From positions 1,116,001-1,180,000 of the forward strand of contig OZ244823.1 of assembly GCA_965220365.1 (NCBI GenBank): a stretch of 64,000 nucleotides of DNA, in the 5' to 3' direction. A program made the position numbers and the translations under genes. The notes below the pieces were generated by a model that did not search any database, had not been told where the DNA came from, and saw only the letters and a program-made list of their open reading frames with translations. Numbering within the stretch: position 1 is the first letter of the stretch; the number at the start of each line of letters is the position of its first letter. This DNA is from Bin80 sp965220365. Its GTDB lineage: Bacteria; Bacteroidota; Rhodothermia; Rhodothermales; Bin80. Below are positions 42,001 through 51,281 of this stretch, in pieces.

Positions 42001-42842
42001 ATCCGTACATCTCTCCAGGGTTCACCAGTGGTCAGCGCAATCCCGCGGATTACCAGGTTGAAGTGGTCGGCCCTGGTGAGGGGAGGTCAACGGCGTTGGA
42101 TGTATCGTTCTTTCGCTCACTTCCAGAACGGCCTACGAATGTACGTGTATATCGGCTGGACCCTGATGGGGCTGGCGGGAGCCAGAAGGTGGAAGTGGAC
42201 TATGCATTCTGGGATTTGACGGGGGGTGATTTTGTCAGTCCGACTGCGACCACACCGGCAACCTTCAGTGCAGATCGTGATCGGCGGGAGTCCGACCTGA
42301 TCCTAATTCACGAGACGTTTGTCGGTGGTCGAGGTGATCCCCAGTTTACCTGGCGCATCGGGATGAATTTCACTGTAGAGGGTGGGGCAAATCCTTCCGA
42401 AGGGGATGTGGCTACGATCATTACACGGAAGCCATTTTTGGCGTCGGATGTGTTTGAATTCGCGACATCAGCCCCTTCTGCATCTACGAATAATCCCGAC
42501 TCGCTTCTGGCCCGCATTCGGGTTGTTCCCAACCCGTATGTGGCGACGAACCGGTTTGAACAACTGAATGCATTCTCGACTGGACGAGGAGAGCGTGCAA
42601 TCCATTTCATTAATCTGCCTCCTGAATGTACGCTTCGCATCTTCAACGTAAGCGGGCGCCTGATTCGGACATTGCATTTGAATGAAGGGGTGAATGATCC
42701 AGCGAGTGCATTAATGAACGGAACCATTCGTTGGGATCTACAGAGTTCAGATGCCTTAACGGTGTCTTATGGGGTCTATCTGTATCATGTGGAAGCTCCC
42801 ACGTTGGGCGAGACCACAGGAACCTTTGCCATCATCAAATAA
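39012..42842 (+). CDS. Large secreted protein with calcium-type DNDGDG repeats and sorting tail
   Basis: 1276 residues from ATG 39012, which overlaps the receptor stop (TGATG). A signal peptide (LLVGLIALGGIQVQAQ) is followed by a region with many EF-hand/thrombospondin-3-like motifs (RIDNDGDGSVSDE, GVDDNGNGLIDES, DGLDNDGDGAVDE, GIDNDQD). Fibronectin-like parts follow (VYAVEGDGRVTLYWDS...GYRVYRATDP). The C-terminus (RVVPNPYVATNRFE, LRIFNVSGRLIRTL, ...YGVYLYHVEA) resembles a FlgD/T9SS-type domain. Surface or secreted; it may replace SusD as partner of the receptor. Function unknown. Confidence 0.75.
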   Translation: MMRGFLLVGLIALGGIQVQAQGVIDRNHVPSKERVDPLERRRDDIDGNNIRATITNWTQTGQSGTPGDFWYEWPKNTNRRYVALTQLWVGAETTANTGPDTGERVWILDVSDFRGNNTGGTASWTFEPVGGYVNPAGSELGIAQSDEPSSWPPFWPDKLEDTVDPGWSGSWNGFFGRDIYNADQEFFFKAGDDQYDRYRGTYSPDATDPSRYGLGLVIETRVMAWTQILVDDIVFMIYGVKNDGTEDLDKVGMAVWLADCVAGDCGDDIIFFDLLEDVAFMTDEDGIGDQNFGTDPAGTVGIALLETPGNATDRIDNDGDGSVSDECPANNGECNSPIVPEAFLVGELPANGVDDNGNGLIDESPVHVPFGTQRGVGYADYIDNDNDGEQGAPLVTQEMVLAAASDQWLRWPPTPQNDPMQQVGGRPVVHLINVTQETVGLPFRDNIDNDDSHVLPSAAYPYLSEPGSPVVTQAMVDAAASDPYRRYLIQDAGILLYDLGPEDLGKAYADGLDNDGDGAVDEGIDEGTDEMIDESRADGIDNDQDWILLQNDTGLDGIEFSGDFGDGDGQPTSGAGTSFPGEKNIDVTDVSESDQIGITNVRLFGANTLAIGSVSDRFLFFNYLLPGEFDTEQPDPGDNDLTVSSGLFPLKAGQTERISISVQLGIGQEEVLAARDNALDAYQEDYQFAQAPITPEVYAVEGDGRVTLYWDSKSEESDDDFLRSLGLPSKDFEGYRVYRATDPAFLDALQITDGRGNLTFRKPIAQFDLIDGIGGFHPVAINGVSFYMGDDRVSPGEGNNGLAHAFVDSTVTNGVTYYYAVTAYDYGAASANISPTETPVRIRRLADGTIETGRNVVVATPTAPVAGYQEATLENTNGYLPRVRGSTSSRIGYTVIDPRAIREGARYRVSFTDTLLSGGRFAQDTITTSTFTLTDIDESRILIRDSDAWRVDSEFPSLDDDGNPIGFSLQFYGESLVRMNSSLSGWSNDAVFPIALDPYISPGFTSGQRNPADYQVEVVGPGEGRSTALDVSFFRSLPERPTNVRVYRLDPDGAGGSQKVEVDYAFWDLTGGDFVSPTATTPATFSADRDRRESDLILIHETFVGGRGDPQFTWRIGMNFTVEGGANPSEGDVATIITRKPFLASDVFEFATSAPSASTNNPDSLLARIRVVPNPYVATNRFEQLNAFSTGRGERAIHFINLPPECTLRIFNVSGRLIRTLHLNEGVNDPASALMNGTIRWDLQSSDALTVSYGVYLYHVEAPTLGETTGTFAIIK

Positions 42843-43882
42843 TGGAGAAGGCTGTCTACTTGTGGGTGATTCTTCTCTGGATGTGTTCCATCGAGACGGT
42901 TGCGTATGCCCAGTTTGCAAATGAGACCAGAGAGGTAACCCGAAAGGGAACGACCGCAGCAGAATTTTTGAGTATCCCGGTTGGTGCTAGGGCAACCGGG
43001 ATGGGTGGGGCAGTCACTGCGGTGACCGCCGATGTTACAGCGATGTACTGGAATCCGGCTGGATTGGGACTCTTAACACGTTCATCGGTTGCTGCCGAAC
43101 ATGCCACCTGGTTAGCGGAAATCAATTTCAATTATGCCGCCGCCGCCTTCCCGACCAGGTTCGGTACACTCGGGGCCGCCGTTACGGCAATGGGGACCCC
43201 GGAGATGCGGGTAACGACCGTAGAGGATCAGGAAGGGACGGGAGAGACGTTTGATGCCTCTTCATATGCCTTTACCCTTTCCTGGGGCAAGAGTCTTACG
43301 GAGCGGTTCGCATTCGGGGCATCCGCGAAGATGATTACAGAACAGATTTGGCACTCCCAGGCTCGCGGGTTGGCGTTGGATCTCGGGACAGTGTTTGTGA
43401 CCCCGTTCAGGGGAATCCGATTGGGAGCTTCGATTTCCAACTTTGGCACCAAGATGGAGATGGCGGGAGATGATTTATTGGTCGTTGCAGATATTGACCC
43501 GGTGAACCGGGGCAATAATGAGAGTAATCGGGCATACCTCAAAGTGGACTCCTATAACCTCCCCCTGATTATGCGGATTGGGCTGGCAGGAGAATTATAC
43601 GAGGCCGATCAGGTCCGAGTAACGATTGCAGTCGATGTTCTCAGCCCGAATAACAGCAACCAGTTTGCAAACCTGGGGGCAGAGCTTGGCCTTCTAGGAG
43701 ATTTGGTTACAGTCCGCGCGGGGTACAGTGAATTGTTTCTGCAGGATAGCATCCGGTCACTTTCGTTGGGTGCCGGCCTCAGGTATGATTTCAGTGCCGT
43801 AGGTATTGTAATAGACTATGCCTACGAACGACAACGCTATTTCAATGATGTCAATCGTATATCCATGGCATTGTTGTTCTAG
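42842..43882 (+). CDS. PorV/PorQ-like outer-membrane protein
   Basis: 346 residues from ATG 42842, which overlaps the previous stop (TAATG). A signal peptide ends at AYAQ. The start of the mature part, TTAAEFLSIPVGARATGMGGA and AVTADVTAMYWNPAGLG, is the conserved UPF0164/PorV-type beginning (FadL-like barrel), and the C-terminus ISMALLF ends in Phe. PorV shuttles T9SS cargo to surface attachment. Location between two sorting-tail proteins fits a locus-specific PorV-like helper. Confidence 0.8.
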   Translation: MEKAVYLWVILLWMCSIETVAYAQFANETREVTRKGTTAAEFLSIPVGARATGMGGAVTAVTADVTAMYWNPAGLGLLTRSSVAAEHATWLAEINFNYAAAAFPTRFGTLGAAVTAMGTPEMRVTTVEDQEGTGETFDASSYAFTLSWGKSLTERFAFGASAKMITEQIWHSQARGLALDLGTVFVTPFRGIRLGASISNFGTKMEMAGDDLLVVADIDPVNRGNNESNRAYLKVDSYNLPLIMRIGLAGELYEADQVRVTIAVDVLSPNNSNQFANLGAELGLLGDLVTVRAGYSELFLQDSIRSLSLGAGLRYDFSAVGIVIDYAYERQRYFNDVNRISMALLF

Positions 43883-43933
43883 AAATTTGCAGTATATTCA
43901 CACGATCTTAACACAATCTTTAGGGTACGTTTC

Positions 43934-46039
43934 ATGACAAGAAAGTTTCTTTTTCCGGTGTGCATGCTGATTTGCTGCACATTTTTTGTGACTGAGGCAC
44001 AGGCTCAGCGCACCGTTACCATGCGGTTAAATATGGCTTCCGTCCCGGATACGACAAACGGGATGGGATTAATTGAAGTCCGTGGTGCGGGCGGCACAGA
44101 TGGTGGTACGGCACCGGACACGTTGGCGGATGGCAGCATCATTGACTGGAGTGCAGCGAGTACGCTTGAACTCGTGAACCAAAAAGGTACCGATGGTCAG
44201 GACAGTGATTACTGGAACGTCACGTTTCAGATTTCGGACACGACCGAACTTCAGCATAAGTTCTATTCTCAGCAGTTGGAGGACGCAGGATTAAATGGGT
44301 GGGAGGCAGACCCAAATCCGCGGATTATGCCGGGGGAAGGTGATGTAGACCTGGGACTGCACTTCTTCCAAGGGCAGGCAAATTGGCACGGAGCCTCGGG
44401 GCGTCGTGGTACTGACGAAGATAATCACGGCTACAACTGGATGCCGTGGGAGGCCAAAACGGACTCGATCGCGGTCTGGTACCGGGTTGCTATGTTTGGT
44501 CAGATCGCATCAGATAAGAACTATGATCCTGCAATGTCTGCTCCCGACCAGATTATTGGAGTTCGGGGCGCACCCATTGCAGATGAAAATGACGAAACCG
44601 TGGTTGGCCCTCTTGATTGGGGATCTTCAAATGTGGTTCTCGACCGTGAATCCACGGATGACAGTGCGCCTGGATATAATATTTATTCTGGAGTCGCATA
44701 CTATCCTGCTTCACTGGCGGGGACGGCGCAGCCGTATAAATTTGTCATCGCACATGGAGATATGGTTGGATGGGAAGAAGGAGCGAGTCTCCCTGACAAC
44801 CGTATGTTCACCGTGCCTAGTGCCGACACTACCCTTCATTGGGTCTATTTTGGAAATACAGCCCCCAATCCCAATTTACCTGTAGAAGGTCAGGTCGTCT
44901 TTGGTGTGGACCTGAGCGCCTTTGAGGCGATTGGGCTGTTTGATCAGGCACGCGGTGATACGCTTTGGGTCTTTGGAGATTTTAATGGGTGGAGAGATTG
45001 TGCTACAAACACTCCAGATAATTGCTACATGTTCAAGGAGCCTGGCAGTGCAATCTTCCAAGCTCCAGTGGCCTTGGAGCGTCCGGTCGGAATAAAACAG
45101 GGATACAAGTACTTCCTGGATTTTAACGATGCGACGTTCATGGAGGCCTTCGGAACTGAGCCACCGAGTGGTTGGGAGGAAGGACATCGCACTGGTGTGA
45201 ACCGTGAATTCGAGTTTATGGGCGGCTTACAGCCGCTGGATTTGGCATTCTTCAACGATGTGACACCACACAACGTCATACTTCCTGGCGAATCTATAGA
45301 GGTGATGTTTTCGCTGACCATGCAGGAAGCATTGGATAACGAGGCTCAACCCTTTATGCCTGGCACAGACTCTGTATCCATACATCTGGGAGATCCGATT
45401 TGGGCGTATTCGCAGGGGGTAGAGGCTGCGGACAGGGAGAATCTTCATACTCTCCCCGCATGGGATGTGCTCCTGCTTACCGATGATGATGGAGACGGAA
45501 CATATACAGGTAGTTATACAGTCAATGGCCCGTCATATAACATCATGACCTATCGTTATATGTACGGTACGAAGAGCACTAGCATTCAGGAGACGGGTAC
45601 CGATACCCGTGAGCCGGGACGCAATCGAGTTCACTTCATCCCGAGGAACAGTGACGGGTCGTATCCTGCAACGTATGAGTTGCCGATGCACTCATTTAAG
45701 CTTGCCCCTGGTCCCCTCCCACACGAGGAGAATCCAGCCTTTTCGACATCTATTGAGCAGAGTACAGAATTGCCGGAAGAGATATGGCTGGGATCAAATT
45801 ATCCTAATCCATTTAATCCGACGACCGTGATCGAGTTTGGATTGACCCGTCAGGCAAATACTCAATTGCATGTGTATAATCTTCTGGGACGACGCGTCGC
45901 TACTCTAGTGGATGGTATGCTTCAGGCTGCGAACTATTCGGTTACTTTTGATGCTTCGCAATTGGCCAGTGGAGTATACATTTACCGTTTGCAGACGCCC
46001 GATTATTCGGTCACAAAGCGAATGATGTTGGTGAAGTAA
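43934..46039 (+). CDS. Secreted starch-binding-like protein with T9SS type A tail
   Basis: 701 residues. Signal peptide ending AQAQ, then repeated beta-sandwich modules with FNGW-type carbohydrate-binding landmarks (DTLWVFGDFNGWRDC, similar to CBM48/SusE-like modules). The C-terminal sorting domain is typical: LGSNYPNPFNPTTVIEFGL, VYNLLGRRVATLVDG, LASGVYIYRLQTPDYSVTKR, MMLVK. Probably holds alpha-glucan at the cell surface for the GH13 enzyme encoded next. Confidence 0.82.
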   Translation: MTRKFLFPVCMLICCTFFVTEAQAQRTVTMRLNMASVPDTTNGMGLIEVRGAGGTDGGTAPDTLADGSIIDWSAASTLELVNQKGTDGQDSDYWNVTFQISDTTELQHKFYSQQLEDAGLNGWEADPNPRIMPGEGDVDLGLHFFQGQANWHGASGRRGTDEDNHGYNWMPWEAKTDSIAVWYRVAMFGQIASDKNYDPAMSAPDQIIGVRGAPIADENDETVVGPLDWGSSNVVLDRESTDDSAPGYNIYSGVAYYPASLAGTAQPYKFVIAHGDMVGWEEGASLPDNRMFTVPSADTTLHWVYFGNTAPNPNLPVEGQVVFGVDLSAFEAIGLFDQARGDTLWVFGDFNGWRDCATNTPDNCYMFKEPGSAIFQAPVALERPVGIKQGYKYFLDFNDATFMEAFGTEPPSGWEEGHRTGVNREFEFMGGLQPLDLAFFNDVTPHNVILPGESIEVMFSLTMQEALDNEAQPFMPGTDSVSIHLGDPIWAYSQGVEAADRENLHTLPAWDVLLLTDDDGDGTYTGSYTVNGPSYNIMTYRYMYGTKSTSIQETGTDTREPGRNRVHFIPRNSDGSYPATYELPMHSFKLAPGPLPHEENPAFSTSIEQSTELPEEIWLGSNYPNPFNPTTVIEFGLTRQANTQLHVYNLLGRRVATLVDGMLQAANYSVTFDASQLASGVYIYRLQTPDYSVTKRMMLVK

Positions 46040-46087
46040 CTTTTCCACAACTATAAATTATTAGACTACTCAACGAAGTTGTAAACG

Positions 46088-46104
46088 ACGCACCTCAGGT
46101 GCGT
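46088..46104. promoter_or_regulatory. Perfect 8-bp palindrome
   Basis: ACGCACCT-C-AGGTGCGT lies in the intergenic region after the sorting-tail gene; a short ACCC/GGGT hairpin follows. Operator or part of a transcript end. Confidence 0.4.
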
Positions 46105-46135
46105 GACCCTTCGGGTGAGCTAGGAATGAATCAAG

Positions 46136-46169
46136 AAGGATTGTCCGGCGTATCCGCCGGGCAATCCTT
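46136..46169 (+). terminator. Rho-independent terminator
   Basis: AAGGATTGTCCGGCG (46136-46150) pairs with CGCCGGGCAATCCTT (46155-46169), 15 pairs with one G-T, loop TATC, followed by TCTT. It separates the receptor operon from the GH13/SGNH pair. Confidence 0.8.
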
Positions 46170-46184
46170 TCTTACTAGGACGCA

Positions 46185-49079
46185 GTGAGTACACCTCGAC
46201 CCATCCATAAAACCACGCTTGCATTTCTGCTATTACTGGCAGTTCATGGGGTAAGTCATGGACAGTCTCTGGATGTGACATTCCGTTGGGTTCCCGATCG
46301 CAGCGTTGTGCGGGCGTTTTTGCCGGGCGAGTTTAATGGTTGGGGCCCCAACAGTGGTGGGCGTATTGCAGCCGGTGCGCCCTCCCTGATGTCCTACGAT
46401 AGTGAACTCGGGCAATGGCTGTATACACATTCACTGCAGGTAGGTCGCTCCTACCAGTACAAGGTGCATGTGCATGTTAATGATTCGGGCAGTAACAATG
46501 CATGGATCACGGATCCATTGAATGATCAGATCAATCCAAACGAACACAATAATTCCATTATTGATGTTACGGATCCAATGGTTTTTCAAATGGCTAGGCA
46601 TCGGAATGATGATGGGGCTGTCACCGCGGTTAGTGCAGGAGTCTTTTCTTCAACCACAATCACCAGCTTGACGGTCGGGGTCAATGGCGATGAATTTGAT
46701 GGCCTTCCCTTCTACGATGATGGAATTTTCAATTATCCCATAAGCAGCCCGGTACTGTGTGATCTGGAATTCACTATTACGGCCGTTGACGCTATGGGGA
46801 ATACCGTGATGCAAACCGTTGGAACCATCCCCCCCGAAGTGGTTGATCGTCCCCGCCCGGCTAACGTTGAGGATGGCGTGAATTATGATCCTTCCGATCC
46901 ATCCAAAGCCACACTCTCCGTATTTGCGCCAGGGAAGTGTTTCATGCATGCGATCGGCGACTTTAATGATTGGCAGGTCGTAGATACAGGGCTGATGTAT
47001 CGGGATGCCCCCCGCCCTGACAGTGTACACTGGTGGCTACCGATCGAAAATCTGCCGCCTGGACAGAAGATCGGCTACCAGTATCTGGCGGATGGCGATT
47101 TGCGATTTGCGGATATGTTTTCGACGCTGATCCTTGATCCGAGCCATGATACGTCTATTTCTGCAAGTACGTACCCGAACCTGAAACCATATCCTCATGG
47201 GCGGACAAAGGGCCCCGTGTCTGTCCTGCAGACCGGGCAGTCTCCTTATCCCTGGAAAGTAACGGACTTCGCTGCCCCAGCCCCCGAAGAGCTGGTGATC
47301 TACGAACTCCTTCTTCGGGATTTTCTACATGCACATGATTGGGCAACGCTGACAGATACGTTAGGATATCTGGAGCGGCTTGGCATCAATGCTATTGAGT
47401 TGATGCCAATCGCTGAGTTTGGAGGAAATTTGAACTGGGGATATCAGCCCAATTTTTTCTTTGCCCCGGACAAGTACTATGGCCCTGCGGATGATCTGAA
47501 GCGATTTATTGATGCTGCCCATGAGCGTGGGATTGCCGTGTTCCTGGATGTGGTGTACAACCATGTGGATCTACCTTCCCCCCTGATCCTACTTTATGGC
47601 ACTTCGGACACAAACCCATGGATCAATATTCCTCCCACGCACGCGTACAATGTATTTTTTGACCTGAATCACGAGCATTTCTACACCCAGTACTGGTTGG
47701 ATCGTGTGAATGCATACTGGTTGACGGAATTCAACGTTGACGGATTTCGCTTTGATTTGTCCAAGGGCTTTACTCAGCGTGATACCGGGCCTGATTATGC
47801 CGCGTGGGATAGTTATGATCCATCCCGCATCCGCTTGATCAAACGAATGGCTGACGCGATGTGGGCAGTGAATCCCCGGGCACACATTATCCTGGAGCAC
47901 TGGACACGGGAGCGTGAAGAAAGAGAATTGGCCCAGTACGGTAAGGATCGTGGATACCCTGGAATGATGGTGTGGAGTAATGTGACTCACCCGTTTGGAG
48001 AAGCACTCATGGGGTATAATCAGGGGCAGAACAGCAATTTTGAACGAGCTTATTACGGAGATGGGGGCAGAGATTGGGATCTACCGCATGTCATTGTCTA
48101 CATGGAGAGTCACGATGAGCAGTGGATGATGTACAAGATGCGCAGTTACGGGGCATGTGAGCGTTCCCCGGGGGGCGGAGAGACCTGTTCACCGTCGTTG
48201 GTTGCTAATCAGGGTACGTACAATGTCCGGCACCTGCCGATCGCGCTGGATCGTCTGAAGATGGCTGGAGCATTCCATTTTATGCTTCCGGGTCCTCGAA
48301 TGCTGTGGCAGTTTGGAGAACTGGGGTATGGGTATGGTATGCAAGGAGAAGAGTGTCTGCGACCGGGAGATTGCCCTTCGTTTGCGCCGAGTCGGACAGG
48401 CAGCAAGCCAATCCGCTGGAATTACTACGACGATCCTCTGCGAAAACGCCTGTACGATGCATGGTCGGCTCTTCTTCAAATCAGGCAGGAAAATCCAATC
48501 TTCCGCAGTACCGAAACCGAAGTGTCTATGCAGTTATCCGGGTCGGTAAAACGTATTCATCTCCGTCATGACGCGACGGACATGCAGGCAGTCATCATCG
48601 GGAATTTTGGAGTTTTGCCCGCGACGAACTCCGTGAGACTCTCCACGCCTCCAGTCTACTGGTACGACTACTACTCTGGAGATTCGCTGAATGTGACCGG
48701 AGGCATACCCCAGGAACTCCAGCCGGGCGAGTTTCATATCTATACATCCAAGAGATTGCCCCCACCCGCATCAGGGCTGATTACGGTAGGGACTGCTTCC
48801 CCAACCCCGACACCCCCGGAATACTCCTTGAGGGGCAGTTATCCGAATCCATTTCGGGATCAGATGACATTGGAGTTCAGTCTGGATCAGCCTCAGAAGA
48901 TTCAGATTGAGGTCTACGATGTACTCGGGCGCCGAGTATCTACGCTCGTGAATGATGACATATCTGCGGGCGTACACTCGATCATCTTTGAGGCCGGAGG
49001 GCTCTCAAGCGGCTTGTATACTGTCCGAATGACAGGAAAATCCGGCCCGATAGCACTTTCTGTGGCCCTGATTCGCTGA
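46185..49079 (+). CDS. GH13 alpha-amylase-type enzyme with N-terminal glucan-binding modules and T9SS tail
   Basis: 964 residues from GTG 46185. Signal peptide ending HGQ; CBM20/48-like modules (VRAFLPGEFNGWGPN; FMHAIGDFNDWQVVD); then the GH13 barrel: ELLLRDF, GINAIELMPIAEFGG, VVYNHVD, nucleophile in VDGFRFDLSKG (D524), acid/base in IILEHW (E571), and ESHDEQ (D644). T9SS type A tail (SLRGSYPNPFRDQMTLEF, VYDVLGRRVSTLV, GGLSSGLYTVRM). Hydrolyses or debranches alpha-glucans outside the cell or on its surface. It lies 15 bp after a terminator, so it probably has its own promoter. Confidence 0.9.
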   Translation: MSTPRPIHKTTLAFLLLLAVHGVSHGQSLDVTFRWVPDRSVVRAFLPGEFNGWGPNSGGRIAAGAPSLMSYDSELGQWLYTHSLQVGRSYQYKVHVHVNDSGSNNAWITDPLNDQINPNEHNNSIIDVTDPMVFQMARHRNDDGAVTAVSAGVFSSTTITSLTVGVNGDEFDGLPFYDDGIFNYPISSPVLCDLEFTITAVDAMGNTVMQTVGTIPPEVVDRPRPANVEDGVNYDPSDPSKATLSVFAPGKCFMHAIGDFNDWQVVDTGLMYRDAPRPDSVHWWLPIENLPPGQKIGYQYLADGDLRFADMFSTLILDPSHDTSISASTYPNLKPYPHGRTKGPVSVLQTGQSPYPWKVTDFAAPAPEELVIYELLLRDFLHAHDWATLTDTLGYLERLGINAIELMPIAEFGGNLNWGYQPNFFFAPDKYYGPADDLKRFIDAAHERGIAVFLDVVYNHVDLPSPLILLYGTSDTNPWINIPPTHAYNVFFDLNHEHFYTQYWLDRVNAYWLTEFNVDGFRFDLSKGFTQRDTGPDYAAWDSYDPSRIRLIKRMADAMWAVNPRAHIILEHWTREREERELAQYGKDRGYPGMMVWSNVTHPFGEALMGYNQGQNSNFERAYYGDGGRDWDLPHVIVYMESHDEQWMMYKMRSYGACERSPGGGETCSPSLVANQGTYNVRHLPIALDRLKMAGAFHFMLPGPRMLWQFGELGYGYGMQGEECLRPGDCPSFAPSRTGSKPIRWNYYDDPLRKRLYDAWSALLQIRQENPIFRSTETEVSMQLSGSVKRIHLRHDATDMQAVIIGNFGVLPATNSVRLSTPPVYWYDYYSGDSLNVTGGIPQELQPGEFHIYTSKRLPPPASGLITVGTASPTPTPPEYSLRGSYPNPFRDQMTLEFSLDQPQKIQIEVYDVLGRRVSTLVNDDISAGVHSIIFEAGGLSSGLYTVRMTGKSGPIALSVALIR

Positions 49080-51034
49080 TGTCTCAAAGAGACAGCATAG
49101 AAAGGAAGTGGGTGTTTTACGTGCTGATGTGGAGCATCCCGGTACTCTTTTTTGTACTGGTTGAGGGCGGACTTCGGATCATTGGTTTTGGTCAGGATTA
49201 CCCTCTATTTGTGCCGGTAGAGGCTGCCCCGGATTACCTTGTTCTGAACCGTGAAGTTGCCCATCGTTATTTCAATCAGGAAGTCCAGGTCCCAACAGGG
49301 CTACATGATGTCTTTCGCGCAGAGAGAGACAGTACCACACTGCGGATCTTTGTCCAGGGGGGCTCCAGTGCTGCTGGTTATCCATACTACTATGGGGGTA
49401 GTTTCTCCCGGATGCTGGAGCAGCGCCTTCAGCAGACTTGGCCTGAGCGCAGGGTGGAATTGGTCAATGTCGCGATGGCAGCCGTCAATTCCTACACGAT
49501 CTTGGATCAGGTGGATGAAATTCTTGACCAGTCTCCAGATGCAGTTCTGATCTATGCCGGCCATAATGAATTCTATGGGGCACTCGGTGTAGGTTCATCA
49601 CAATCCCTGGGACGTTACCGTCAGGTAGTGAATCTGTATCTCCGGCTTCAGTCATGGCGCACACTCCAGTTGATTCGAAGTGGGCTGAGCCAGGCTGCAC
49701 AAGTGGTAAGCCGGAACCGGGACGGTTCATCAACCTTGATGGAACGAATGGTTCGAAGACAGGAGATTGAACTGGATTCGGACACGTATCAGGCTGGGAT
49801 CCGGCAGTTCAGGGGAAACCTGCGCGGTATCCTGAACAAATACCAGAGACGTGGCATACCGGTATTTATTGGTACGGTAGCCAGCAATGAACGCACCCAT
49901 CCTCCGTTCCAAAGTGGACTGATGCCTTCCACCGATTCAGGTCAGTGGGAAAGAGCCTATGAGGAGGCGCTGCGTGCCGAATCCCTGCCCGTATCCATCG
50001 AAAAAATGCGCAAAGTCGTTGCAATGGACTCGATGGCCGCGCAATCATGGTTTGCTTTAGGAGCGCTGTTGGATATGCAGGGAGACTATGTCCAGGCTCG
50101 CCAAGCCTATATTCTGGCGAAAGATCTGGATCAATTGCGGTTTCGGGCGACAGAAGAAGTGAATCAGATCATCAGGGAGGAGGCTGCAGGTGCAGGAGTG
50201 ATACTTGTTGAGACCCAAGGTTTTCTACGGGAACGGGCGAATGAGAATATTATTGGATCCGATCTGATGCTGGAGCATCTGCATCCGAATCTGGAGGGGT
50301 ATTTTGTGTTTGCCGATGCGTTTTATGATGCGGTATACGAGTCCCGGATCGGTGGCCAGCTATTGAATTATGTACCCAGGGAGGTTGCTCGGTCGGAAGT
50401 ACTTTTCACCCAGGTTGATTCTATTTTTGGGGAGTTACGCTTGCAGAAACTTCTAAACTCCTGGCCTTTCCAGCCACTGGATGCGGATCTGGACGCAGGC
50501 TTGGATACCATGCAGACTTCTTCCATAGCGGAGGAGCTTGCACACGCACTGGATGATGGAGAACTGACATGGTTTGCTGCTACGGATCAGTTGCGGGCAC
50601 ATTATGTCGAACAGCATGCGTACCACCTCGCCCTGAAGGCGAGTCTCGCACTGCTCCAGGAGTACCCTTATCTGGCTTTGCCATATGCTTATGCAGCGAG
50701 TGTGCTTGCAGCACAGGGGCGCTTAGATGAAGCAGTGGACTACTATGGTGCTGCCAATGACCTTGAAGAGTCTGCCAGTATACATTTCCGTTTGGGCATT
50801 CTATACCAGCACAAGAGGCAATTAGGGCTTGCAGAGGAGCATTTTGAGCGGGCGGCATTTTTAGAGCCGGAGGTTCCTGAACATCAATTGCAGTTAGCCC
50901 GCAATCATGTGCTTCGGGAAAACTGGACTGGCGCGAGTGAGGTGGTGCAGGTACTACTGGAGTTAGATCCAACGCATGAATCGGGACTTGCTCTGCAGCG
51001 CTTATTGGCCAGTCGTTCTGGGTCACCGAACTAA
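49079..51034 (+). CDS. SGNH-hydrolase-like protein with TPR repeats
   Basis: 651 residues, starting at an ATG overlapping the GH13 stop (TGATG). One membrane anchor (FYVLMWSIPVLFFVLVEGGL), then SGNH/GDSL-type blocks: FVQGGSSAAGYPYYYGGSF (block I), IYAGHNEFYGALG (Asn/His region), and DLMLEHLHPNLEGY (late His). The C-terminal 200 residues are TPR-like helices (YVQARQAYILAKDL, ASVLAAQGRLDEAVDYYGAANDL, LGLAEEHFERAAFLEPEVPE). May deacylate a glycan or work in envelope assembly; the substrate is unknown. Confidence 0.78.
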   Translation: MSQRDSIERKWVFYVLMWSIPVLFFVLVEGGLRIIGFGQDYPLFVPVEAAPDYLVLNREVAHRYFNQEVQVPTGLHDVFRAERDSTTLRIFVQGGSSAAGYPYYYGGSFSRMLEQRLQQTWPERRVELVNVAMAAVNSYTILDQVDEILDQSPDAVLIYAGHNEFYGALGVGSSQSLGRYRQVVNLYLRLQSWRTLQLIRSGLSQAAQVVSRNRDGSSTLMERMVRRQEIELDSDTYQAGIRQFRGNLRGILNKYQRRGIPVFIGTVASNERTHPPFQSGLMPSTDSGQWERAYEEALRAESLPVSIEKMRKVVAMDSMAAQSWFALGALLDMQGDYVQARQAYILAKDLDQLRFRATEEVNQIIREEAAGAGVILVETQGFLRERANENIIGSDLMLEHLHPNLEGYFVFADAFYDAVYESRIGGQLLNYVPREVARSEVLFTQVDSIFGELRLQKLLNSWPFQPLDADLDAGLDTMQTSSIAEELAHALDDGELTWFAATDQLRAHYVEQHAYHLALKASLALLQEYPYLALPYAYAASVLAAQGRLDEAVDYYGAANDLEESASIHFRLGILYQHKRQLGLAEEHFERAAFLEPEVPEHQLQLARNHVLRENWTGASEVVQVLLELDPTHESGLALQRLLASRSGSPN

Positions 51035-51281
51035 CAGGGCTCTGTCCTGAACAGTGGGTGGAGGGTTCCAGTTACGGTCTCCCCGTAAAATTTTTAAGTG
51101 GTGAGAGACACAAATATCGTGAGACACCCGGTATCCGCGTATGGTAATTGGTGGACGATTCCTCAGCAGCGTGACCTCCGGCATCTATATACGGGAGACG
51201 ATTTTGTGCGGAGCAATCCTGGTTTCAATCTCTAAGGCCTGCAGTGAGATCTGTAGCCAAGAGGATGAACTTCCGAGAAAA

